Origin: Candidatus Aminicenantes bacterium UBA4085
GTDB taxonomy: Bacteria; Acidobacteriota; Aminicenantia; Aminicenantales; UBA4085
Direction: 5' to 3'
Assembly: GCA_002383325.1 (NCBI GenBank)
Contig: DFYJ01000061.1
Span: forward strand, 37,556 to 57,247
DNA: 19,692 nucleotides
Each line of letters starts with the position of its first letter. Positions within the stretch are counted from its first letter, which is position 1. Position numbers and translations under genes: made by a program. The notes beneath the pieces were generated by a model. The model did not search any database, was not told the origin of the DNA, and was given only the letters and a program-made list of their open reading frames with translations. Positions 13,430 through 19,692 of this stretch are shown here, in pieces.

Positions 13430-14639
13430 ATTTCAGGGCCGTCACGGGATCGATTCTGGCCGCCCGGCGCGAGGGGAAAAGCGTCGAGAGGAAGCTGATG
13501 GCCAGCGAGACGCCCAAGATCAAGGCCAGGTCGGCGAGGCGGATATGGAAGGGAACGAAGGAGATCTGGTAGATGTCGACCGGGACGCGGATCAGCTTGA
13601 GAGCGTTGGCCAGGCCGCACCAGCCCAGGCCGAGTCCGGCTCCCAGGCCGGTCCCGGTCAGCCCGATCGTCGCCCCCTGGAGGAAGAAGATCCGCCGGAT
13701 ATCCGCCGGAGTCGAGCCCAGGGACATCAGGATGCCGATGTCCCGGGTCTTCTCCATGACCATCAGGATGAGGGTCGCGATGATGTTGAGCGAGGCTACC
13801 AGGACGATCAGGGCGATAGTCAGGAAGATGATGGTCTTCTCCAGCTTGAGGGCCGAGAAGAGGGATTTGTTCAGCTCGGCCCAAGTGGTGATGTAGACCA
13901 GCGGCGGGAGCTTCGCCTCGAGCTTCGCCTTGAAGGCCGGGGCGGCGAAGACATCCTTCAGCATGACCTGGAGGTAGCTGATGCCCCCCTCCAGCCCCAG
14001 CCACTTCTGGGCCACGGCCAGGGGGACGATGGCCGTCCCCGAGTCAAACTCGTAGAGGCCGGTGGAGAAGATGCCGCTGACCCGGAAGCTCTTGGACTTC
14101 GGCACGGATCCCAGGGGGGAAAGGCGGGCCGAAGACGTCACGACCCGGATGACGTCACCGATCCCCGCCCCCAGGGTGTAGGCCAGGTCGTGGCCCAGGA
14201 GAATGCCGTCGCGCCCCCCGCCGGCCGGAAGGTCGCCGCTCTCCAGCTTGCCCAGCCACGGGGACTGGCGGCGCTCCAGCTCCAGATCCAGGCCCTTGAG
14301 CATGGCCGGCTGAGTCTTCAGCGGGCCCTGGACCAGGACCATGGACAGGGCCACCGGCGAGACCGAGGCCACCCCGTCCATCTCCCGGACCGAAGCGGCC
14401 AGCTTGTCGTGGTCGGGCAGGGAATCGCCGGCCAGGTCGGAGACCATCAGATGCGAGGTGGCGCTGAGGATCTTGTCCTGGACGTCCTCCTGGAAGCCGG
14501 TGATCAAGGCCACGGCAATGATCAGGGCGGCCACTCCGATGGTGATGCCCAGGACGGAGATGAAGGTGATGACGGAGACAAAGGCCTGCTTGCGCCGGGC
14601 CGTCAGGTAGCGGCGAGCGACGAAGCCTCCGAATCCCAT
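13422..14639 (-). CDS. Lipoprotein-releasing system permease LolC/LolE family
   Basis: A 405-residue inner-membrane protein. The first membrane helix (about 22-48) follows GFVARRYLTARRKQAFVSVITF, the family start, and contains GITIGVAALIIAVALITGFQ. A large periplasmic domain (about 50-265) follows, then three C-terminal helices, with MEKTRDIGILMSLGSTPADIRR as the cytoplasmic coupling segment, ending PVTALKYE as in LolC/LolE. Together with LolD it extracts lipoproteins and passes them to LolA. Only one permease gene is present, so the complex is likely a homodimer (as for LolF-type or fused LolCE proteins) unless a second copy lies elsewhere. It starts 12 bases after lysS. Confidence 0.92.
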   Translation of the reverse strand: MGFGGFVARRYLTARRKQAFVSVITFISVLGITIGVAALIIAVALITGFQEDVQDKILSATSHLMVSDLAGDSLPDHDKLAASVREMDGVASVSPVALSMVLVQGPLKTQPAMLKGLDLELERRQSPWLGKLESGDLPAGGGRDGILLGHDLAYTLGAGIGDVIRVVTSSARLSPLGSVPKSKSFRVSGIFSTGLYEFDSGTAIVPLAVAQKWLGLEGGISYLQVMLKDVFAAPAFKAKLEAKLPPLVYITTWAELNKSLFSALKLEKTIIFLTIALIVLVASLNIIATLILMVMEKTRDIGILMSLGSTPADIRRIFFLQGATIGLTGTGLGAGLGLGWCGLANALKLIRVPVDIYQISFVPFHIRLADLALILGVSLAISFLSTLFPSRRAARIDPVTALKYE

Positions 14640-14651
14640 GGAATCCCCGCC

Positions 14652-16184
14652 TCACTCCCGCGGCCGCAGCAGGGGGAAGAGGATGACCTCGCGGATGTTG
14701 CGGCGGTTGCCCAGCAGCATGGCTAGGCGATCGATGCCGATGCCCTCGCCGCCGGTCGGGGGCAGGCCGTATTCCAGGGCCTGGACGTAGTCCAGATCGA
14801 TGGGATGGCTCTCGTCGTCGCCCTTGGCCTTCTCCTCGGCCTGCTGCTCGAAGCGGAGGCGCTGCTCGACCGGATCGGTCAGCTCGGAGAAGGCGTTGGC
14901 CAGCTCCATGCCCGAGATGAACAGCTCGAAGCGGGCCGCCTCATCGGGCGCGTCCAGGGCCGCCTTGGCCAGGGGCGAGACCTCCTTGGGAGGATTGATC
15001 AGGAAGGTCGGCTGGGCCAGGTGGTGCTTGACCCGCCTGTCGAAGATCACATCCAGGGCCCGGCCGTAGGTCAGGGGCTTTTTGTCCGGGGCCAGCGTCT
15101 CGCCCAGCCGGACAACCGCGCTCCGGTCCTCGAAGGCGGCTGCATCCAGGCCTCCATAGCGCTCCAGAGCTTCCCGGAACCGCAGCCGGGGCCAGGGCCG
15201 CTTCATGGAGATGACCTGATCGCCGTAGGAAAACTCGTCCTTCCCCAGCAAGTCCCGGACCAGGCCGCCGAGCAGCTCCTCGGTCAGCTCCATCATGTCG
15301 TTGTAGTCGCTGTAGGCCTGGTAGAACTCGAGCATGGTGAACTCGGGATTGTGCTCGGCGTCGATGCCCTCGTTGCGGAAGCTGCGGTTGATCTCATAGA
15401 CCCGCTCCAAGCCGCCGACCAGGAGCCGCTTGAGATAGAGCTCGGGAGCGACCCGCAGGTAGAGGTCGATATCCAGGGCGTTGTGGTGGGTGACGAAGGG
15501 CCGGGCCAGGGCCCCGCCCGGCATGGCCTGCATCATCGGCGTCTCGACCTCGACATAGCCGCGCTCGTCGAAGAAGCGCCGCAGACGGGCCGTGAGGGCG
15601 CTGCGGAGACGGAAGACCTCGGCCGTCTCCGGGTTCATGATCAAGTCCAGGTAGCGGCGTCGGTAGCGGATCTCCACATCCTGCAGGCCGTGCCACTTCT
15701 CGGGCAGGGGCTTGTGGCATTTGGCCACGAACTGCAGGCTGGAGGCCTGTACGGTCAGCTCTCCGGTCCGGGTCCGGAAGAGCCGTCCCTCGGCCGCGAC
15801 CCAGTCGCCGATGTCGAAGAGGGAGAAGCGCTCGTAAGCCTCGCGGCCCAGAGCGTCCTCGCGGATATAGACCTGCAGGCGGGCCCGTCCGTCCGAGATG
15901 TGGAAGAAGGTGGCCCGGCCCATCTGGCGGACCGACAGGATGCGGCCCGGGACCCGGACCAGGACCGGGGAAGCCTCAAGCTCCTCCTTGGTCCGGCCGC
16001 CGTGCTGGCTCAGGATGCCGGAGGCGGAATGGGTCCACTCGATCTTGTGAGGGAACGGATCGACCCCCGCCGCCTGAAGCTTCCTAAGCTTTTCGGCCCG
16101 GGCCAGCTCCTGGTCGCTTGTCTTTTCCTCGTCCGGCCCGGCGGGCGGCGGGGTGGGGGTTTTCGGATCTTCGTTGGGGCTCAT
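14652..16184 (-). CDS. lysS: Lysyl-tRNA synthetase, class II
   Basis: A 510-residue LysS that charges tRNA-Lys using ATP. After a low-complexity, proline-rich leader (residues 1-25), the N-terminal OB-fold anticodon-binding domain covers about 75-160 (VPGRILSVRQMGRATFFHI). The class II catalytic core then has motif 1 around GYVEVETPMMQAMPGGA (209-225), motif 2 FRNEGIDAEHNPEFTMLE (269-286) and motif 3 GEGIGIDRLAMLLGN near 485-499. ATG 16184 is chosen because no other start lies between it and the conserved region. AAGGA lies about 11 bases upstream. Its first 101 bases overlap the end of nusB in another frame. Length is normal for bacterial LysS. Confidence 0.96.
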   Translation of the reverse strand: MSPNEDPKTPTPPPAGPDEEKTSDQELARAEKLRKLQAAGVDPFPHKIEWTHSASGILSQHGGRTKEELEASPVLVRVPGRILSVRQMGRATFFHISDGRARLQVYIREDALGREAYERFSLFDIGDWVAAEGRLFRTRTGELTVQASSLQFVAKCHKPLPEKWHGLQDVEIRYRRRYLDLIMNPETAEVFRLRSALTARLRRFFDERGYVEVETPMMQAMPGGALARPFVTHHNALDIDLYLRVAPELYLKRLLVGGLERVYEINRSFRNEGIDAEHNPEFTMLEFYQAYSDYNDMMELTEELLGGLVRDLLGKDEFSYGDQVISMKRPWPRLRFREALERYGGLDAAAFEDRSAVVRLGETLAPDKKPLTYGRALDVIFDRRVKHHLAQPTFLINPPKEVSPLAKAALDAPDEAARFELFISGMELANAFSELTDPVEQRLRFEQQAEEKAKGDDESHPIDLDYVQALEYGLPPTGGEGIGIDRLAMLLGNRRNIREVILFPLLRPRE

Positions 16185-16620
16185 GGGCGTCGGCTTCCTT
16201 GCTCGATTCCTTGCCGGCCAGGCGGCGGCGGACGGCGTCCAGGACGCCGTTGACGAAGACGGCGGATTCCTCGCCGCTGAAGCGCCTGGCGATCTCGATG
16301 GCTTCATTGATGACGATGGCCGGGGCCAGGGTCGCGCCCTCGGTCAGCAGCTCCAGGACGGCCAGCCGCAGGATGTTGCGGTCGACCGGGGTCATCCGGG
16401 CCACCCGCCAGTTGCGCGAGGTCGCCTGGATGAGGGCGTCGAGTTCGTCCTTGCGGGCCGCGACGCCCCGGACCAGCCAGCCGGCATACCCGGCCGCATC
16501 CTCGGGCGGAGGCCCGGCCGGACTCGAGCCGGACAGCGCGGCTTCAGGCCCCTCCCCGTTGAACTCGATCTCGTAAAGGGCCTGCAGCGCCCGCTCGCGG
16601 GCGGTCCGGCGCTTCCCCAT
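16084..16620 (-). CDS. nusB: Transcription antitermination factor NusB
   Basis: NusB binds boxA RNA with NusE (S10) and supports rRNA antitermination. The 178-residue frame opens with KRRTARERALQALYEIEF, the N-terminal NusB helix, followed by NWRVARMTPVDRNILRLAV and INEAIEIARRFSGEESAVFV with NGVLDAV after it, all hallmark segments. The conserved fold ends near residue 134. The last roughly 44 residues are a basic, proline-rich tail, most of it read from DNA that also encodes the start of LysS (101-base overlap). It begins 6 bases after ribH, a widespread pairing, and has no clear ribosome binding site of its own. Confidence 0.94.
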   Translation of the reverse strand: MGKRRTARERALQALYEIEFNGEGPEAALSGSSPAGPPPEDAAGYAGWLVRGVAARKDELDALIQATSRNWRVARMTPVDRNILRLAVLELLTEGATLAPAIVINEAIEIARRFSGEESAVFVNGVLDAVRRRLAGKESSKEADAHEPQRRSENPHPAARRAGRGKDKRPGAGPGRKA

Positions 16621-16626
16621 CGCGGC

Positions 16627-17094
16627 CTACAGACCCGCGTCCCGGTAGAGATTCAGCGTCTCGACCAGGGAGAAGGCCGCGTCCCATCCCTTGTTGCCGG
16701 CCTTGGTCCCGGCCCGGTCGATGCCCTGCTCGACCGTGTCCACGGTCAGGACGCCGAAGGACACCGGACGGCCGTGCTGCATGGCCACTTGGGCCAGCCC
16801 CTTCGTCACCTCGGCGCTGAGGTAGTCGAAGTGGGGCGTCTCGCCGCGGATCAGAGCCCCGACGCAGAGGATGCCGTCGTAAGCCCCGGTGGCGGCCAGC
16901 TTCTCGGCCGCCTGGGGAATCTCGAAGGCGCCGGGAACTTTGAAAACGCTCAGGTCGGACTCCTCGGCCCCCAGCTTCTTGAGCGCGTCCAGGGCGCCTT
17001 CCAGCAGGCGTCCGGAGACGAACTGGTTGAACCGGCTGGCGACGATGGCGATCTTGAAGCCTTGAGCCTGCAGTTTGCCTTCGTAGATTTTCAT
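16627..17094 (-). CDS. ribH: 6,7-dimethyl-8-ribityllumazine synthase (riboflavin pathway)
   Basis: A 155-residue lumazine synthase that condenses 5-amino-6-ribitylamino-uracil with dihydroxybutanone phosphate in the step before riboflavin. Motifs: SRFNQFVSGRLLEGA (20-34), the phosphate and acid-base loop GETPHFDY with H88, and LTVDTVEQGIDRAGTKAGNK containing R127; both residue numbers match the Bacillus subtilis enzyme. ATG 17094 has GGAGGAG 5 bases upstream; an in-frame ATG at 17223 would add 43 non-homologous residues across the promoter. It is the first gene of the long minus-strand run and sits just downstream of the best promoter in the window. No other riboflavin genes are nearby. Confidence 0.96.
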   Translation of the reverse strand: MKIYEGKLQAQGFKIAIVASRFNQFVSGRLLEGALDALKKLGAEESDLSVFKVPGAFEIPQAAEKLAATGAYDGILCVGALIRGETPHFDYLSAEVTKGLAQVAMQHGRPVSFGVLTVDTVEQGIDRAGTKAGNKGWDAAFSLVETLNLYRDAGL

Positions 17095-17125
17095 GGCCGC
17101 TCCTCCGTTCCTTGGGGGTCGGCCT

Positions 17126-17154
17126 ATTTTACAGGGTTGCGGCCGGCTTGTAAA
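17126..17154 (-). promoter_or_regulatory. Sigma-70-type promoter of the ribH-led operon
   Basis: On the minus strand, TTTACA (17154-17149, five of six matches) and TAAAAT (17131-17126, five of six) are separated by exactly 17 bases. Transcription would start near 17119, about 25 bases before ATG 17094, with the ribosome binding site in that leader. This is the best-formed promoter in the window. Confidence 0.62.
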
Positions 17155-17156
17155 TA
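17128..17156 (+). promoter_or_regulatory. Candidate opposing promoter for the LonC-like gene
   Basis: On the plus strand, TTTACA (17128-17133, five of six) and TAAATA (17151-17156, three of six) are 17 bases apart. The elements overlap, base for base, the -10 and -35 of the ribH promoter on the other strand. Transcription would begin near 17163, giving a leader of about 60 bases before ATG 17222. The -10 is weak. Confidence 0.35.
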
Positions 17157-17221
17157 AGGCGGGGTTGTGTTTAACTCCCCCCTCGGGCCTGCGGGGCCTG
17201 TTCCCCTTGGAGGTTGCGTGC

Positions 17222-19657
17222 ATGTCATCCCCTCTTGACGATTCCCGCGTTCCCCTGGAAAAGCTCCGTTGGCGCTGCGATCCGGCCGCTCTGCCCTATG
17301 AGACGAGCAGCCTCTGCCCGTCCTGCGAGGAGATCATCGGCCAGGATCGAGCCCTGAGGGCTCTCATGACCGGCCTGGACATCAAGAGCCTGGGCTACAA
17401 TATCTTCATCACCGGCATGGCCGGCACCGGACGTACGACCACGATCAAGCAGCTGCTGGAGCGGCTGGAGAAGGGCGACCAGCCGCCCGACGACATCCTC
17501 TATGTCAACAACTTCAAGTACCCCGACGAGCCCTCCCTGCTGTTCCTCCCGGCCGGCAAGGGCAAGCTCTTCGCCGCCGCCATGTCCACCCTGCTGGACA
17601 AGCTCAAGGCCAGCATCCCGGTTCTGCTCAAGAGCAGCTTCTACACCGACAAGCGCGACGCCATCGTCGAAGAGCAGCAAGCCAAGCAAAAGGAGATTCT
17701 GCAGGGCTTCGAGGAGGAGACGGCCAAGGCGGGCTTTTCCGTCATCCAGGTCCAGATGGGCCTGTTCGTCAAGCCCGACCTGATCCCGGTCATCGACGAC
17801 CAGCCGACCCCCTTTCCCAAGATCGAGGCTTTGGTCAAGGATAAGAAGCTTCCGGCCGAGCGCTTGGAGGCCCTCAAAGCCTCCTATGAGACCCTGTCCC
17901 AGAAGATGGAGGGCATCTTCGAGCGCCTGCGGGAGCTTGAGGAGGAGACCCGCGGCCGGCTCAAGATCTGGGACGCCGAGTCGGTCGCTCCGACCGTCCA
18001 GTCCGCGGTGGCCGAGATCAACGTCCGCTTCCCCCATCCCCGCGTTCCCGAGTACCTGGCCGAGGTCGAAGCCGGCCTCATCGAGAACATCGACCTGTTC
18101 AAGAACCAGAAGAAGGACGAGGAAAAGAAGGAAGGGCTGCCGGCTGATCCCCTGATCGAGTACCGGGTCAACCTGCTCGTCGACAACGGCGATCTCAAGC
18201 ACTCCCCGGTGGTCATGGAGACCAACCCGAACTACCTCAACCTGTTCGGCTCCATCGAGTCGACCATGAACCGCTTCGGGGTTCTGCAGACCGACTTCAC
18301 CAAGATCAAAGCCGGCTCCTTCCTCAAAGCCAACGGCGGCTACCTGGTCGTCAACGCCCTGGACGCCTTGGTCGAGAGCGGAGTCTGGGCGACCCTCAAG
18401 CGGACCCTCCGCAACCAGGTCTTCGAGCTGCAGAACTACGCCGGCCTGGTCCTCTTCTCCTCGGCCCGGCTCAAGCCGCAGCCGATCAAGATCAACGTCA
18501 AGCTGGTCATGATCGGCGACGAGGAGATCTATTCCCTGCTCTACGCCATGGACGAGGACTTCCGCAAGGTCTTCAAGATCAAGGCCGAGTTCGACTCCGA
18601 GATGGTGAAGACCGACGATGCGGTCAAGGACTACATCCGGTTCATCAAGAAGATCGGCGAGGAGGACGGCCTCCTGCCCTTCGACCGGACGGGCATGGCC
18701 GCGGTCATCGAGTACGGGACCCGCATCGCCGGCCGGCACCAGAAGCTGAGCACCCGCTTCAACGTCATCGCCGACGTCATCCGCGAGTCCAGCTACTGGG
18801 CGGTCAAGGCCGGCGCCTCGGCCGTGGCCGGGCCCCACGTCGAGCAGGCCGTCCACGAGCGCTTCGAGCGGGTCTCGCTGATCGAGGACAAGATCCAGGA
18901 GATGATCGACGAGGGCTCTCTCCTCATCGACACGGCCGGCTCGGTGGTCGGCCAAGTCAACGGCCTGGCCGTCTACAACATGGGCCAGTTTTCCTTCGGC
19001 AAACCGGCCCGCATCACGGCCCGCGTCTCGGTCGGCCGGGCCGGCATCGTCAACATCGAGCGGGAGGCCGAGATGAGCGGGGCCACCCACAGCAAAGGCG
19101 TGTTGATCCTGAGCGGCTTCCTGCGCGGGCTGTTCGCCCGCCGCAAGCCCTTCGCCCTATCCGCCTCGATCGCCTTCGAGCAGAGCTACTCCGGGATCGA
19201 CGGCGACAGCGCCTCCTCGACCGAGGCCTATGTCCTGCTCTCGGCCCTGGCCGAGCTGCCCCTGCGCCAGGACCTGGCGGTCACGGGCTCCGTCAACCAG
19301 AAAGGCGAGATCCAGCCGATCGGCGGGGTCAACGAGAAGATCGAGGGCTTCTTCGATGTCTGCGCGGCCAGAGGACTGACCGGCAGCCAGGGGGTCCTCA
19401 TCCCGGCCCAGAACGTCCAGAACCTGATGCTGCGCTCCGATGTCGTCCGGGCTGCGGCCGAAGGCAGGTTCCACATCCGGGTAGTCCGGACGATCGACGA
19501 AGGCATCGAGATGCTGACCGGTGTCGCGGCCGGGCGGACGGCCGAGGAGGGCGTCTTCGCCCCCGGCTCGGTCTACGACCGGGTCGACCGGGAGCTCGTC
19601 CGGCTGGCCAAGACATCGAAGGATTTTTACGAGGACGAGAAGGCCAAGAAAGACTAA
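17222..19657 (+). CDS. LonC-like protease (Lon-like, AAA_32 family) with degenerate ATPase site
   Basis: An 811-residue cytoplasmic Lon-like protease. ATG 17222 is chosen because GGAGG (17209-17213) lies 8 bases upstream and conserved sequence starts soon after. The AAA module opens IIGQDRALRAL, then SLGYNIFITGMAGTGRTT: the Walker A Lys is Arg (R71). The usual Walker B DE is replaced in GGYLVVNALDAL (N378, A379). An insert of charged helices, probably coiled coil, covers about 145-330. The C-terminal Lon proteolytic domain has the Ser-Lys dyad: S663 in GIDGDSASSTEA and K706 in GGVNEKIEGF, 43 residues apart as in E. coli Lon (S679/K722). Related LonC proteases work without ATP hydrolysis, which the altered motifs would fit. 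A CPSC pair lies at residues 32-35. Substrates are unknown. Confidence 0.9.
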   Translation: MSSPLDDSRVPLEKLRWRCDPAALPYETSSLCPSCEEIIGQDRALRALMTGLDIKSLGYNIFITGMAGTGRTTTIKQLLERLEKGDQPPDDILYVNNFKYPDEPSLLFLPAGKGKLFAAAMSTLLDKLKASIPVLLKSSFYTDKRDAIVEEQQAKQKEILQGFEEETAKAGFSVIQVQMGLFVKPDLIPVIDDQPTPFPKIEALVKDKKLPAERLEALKASYETLSQKMEGIFERLRELEEETRGRLKIWDAESVAPTVQSAVAEINVRFPHPRVPEYLAEVEAGLIENIDLFKNQKKDEEKKEGLPADPLIEYRVNLLVDNGDLKHSPVVMETNPNYLNLFGSIESTMNRFGVLQTDFTKIKAGSFLKANGGYLVVNALDALVESGVWATLKRTLRNQVFELQNYAGLVLFSSARLKPQPIKINVKLVMIGDEEIYSLLYAMDEDFRKVFKIKAEFDSEMVKTDDAVKDYIRFIKKIGEEDGLLPFDRTGMAAVIEYGTRIAGRHQKLSTRFNVIADVIRESSYWAVKAGASAVAGPHVEQAVHERFERVSLIEDKIQEMIDEGSLLIDTAGSVVGQVNGLAVYNMGQFSFGKPARITARVSVGRAGIVNIEREAEMSGATHSKGVLILSGFLRGLFARRKPFALSASIAFEQSYSGIDGDSASSTEAYVLLSALAELPLRQDLAVTGSVNQKGEIQPIGGVNEKIEGFFDVCAARGLTGSQGVLIPAQNVQNLMLRSDVVRAAAEGRFHIRVVRTIDEGIEMLTGVAAGRTAEEGVFAPGSVYDRVDRELVRLAKTSKDFYEDEKAKKD

Positions 19658-19692
19658 GAGGGGGCTCGGGGTTCGAGGGGCAGGCACGCGCG

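Noticed and set aside
13236..14726. 496-codon plus-strand open frame antisense to lolD and lolCE
   Set aside because: Asp/Gln/Gly-rich shadow frame with no domain, opposite two clear genes.
17158..17205. GC-rich repeats (GGGCCTG copies) in the leader of the LonC-like gene as a riboswitch
   Set aside because: Only two short imperfect copies and no recognisable riboswitch core. An FMN riboswitch would be expected before ribH, not here, and the ribH leader is only about 25 bases.
17225..19090. 621-codon minus-strand open frame antisense to the LonC-like gene
   Set aside because: Composition of repeated Asp/Leu/Gly/Val is the mirror of the protease codons; no motif is seen.

Overview
The window reads as chromosomal DNA from a high-GC, Gram-negative-type (diderm) bacterium with an LPS-bearing outer membrane. 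It carries BamA, Skp, LolCE/LolD, LpxA, LpxI and FabZ. LpxI in place of LpxH, a Gfo/Idh oxidoreductase after LpxI, a LonC-type protease and a FakA-FakB fusion suggest a lineage such as Acidobacteriota/Aminicenantes or a deltaproteobacterial relative. No rRNA or other marker fixes this, so the placement is an inference. I see no mobile element, tRNA, rRNA or CRISPR array.

Layout. (1) 1-517, minus: an adenylate-kinase-like P-loop kinase cut by the left edge. It is divergent from (2) 599-2358, plus: a two-gene ABC importer (FecCD/BtuC-type permease and FecE/BtuD-type ATPase) for a metal chelate or cobalamin. (3) 2487-4280, plus: a fatty-acid kinase fusion with DhaL/FakA N-terminal and middle domains joined to a complete DegV/FakB lipid-binding domain. 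(4) 4284-4382, minus: the zinc-ribbon tail of an otherwise missing gene, probably mscL. (5) 4471-5883, plus: a sigma-54 activator with a degenerate receiver domain. (6) 5947-6678, plus: a LolA-like periplasmic protein. (7) 17094 down to 6688, minus: one tight 11-gene run, ribH-nusB-lysS-lolCE-lolD-bamA-skp-fabZ-lpxA-lpxI-Gfo/Idh, joined by overlaps or short gaps. (8) 17222-19657, plus: a LonC-like protease, divergent from ribH.

How the genes work together. The long minus-strand run joins flavin synthesis, antitermination and tRNA charging to lipoprotein release (LolCE/LolD), outer-membrane protein insertion (BamA, Skp) and lipid A synthesis (FabZ, LpxA, LpxI). The Gfo/Idh protein may be GnnA, which would make lipid A with an amide-linked acyl chain at the 3 position. 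The LolA-like protein convergent with this run may serve the same lipoprotein pathway. The FakA-FakB fusion would feed exogenous fatty acids into phospholipid.

The best regulatory signal is the ribH/lonC divergent region, where two promoters on opposite strands share the same bases (17126-17156). Elsewhere TATAAT-like boxes stand out against the GC-rich background, and three of them lie unusually close to start codons.
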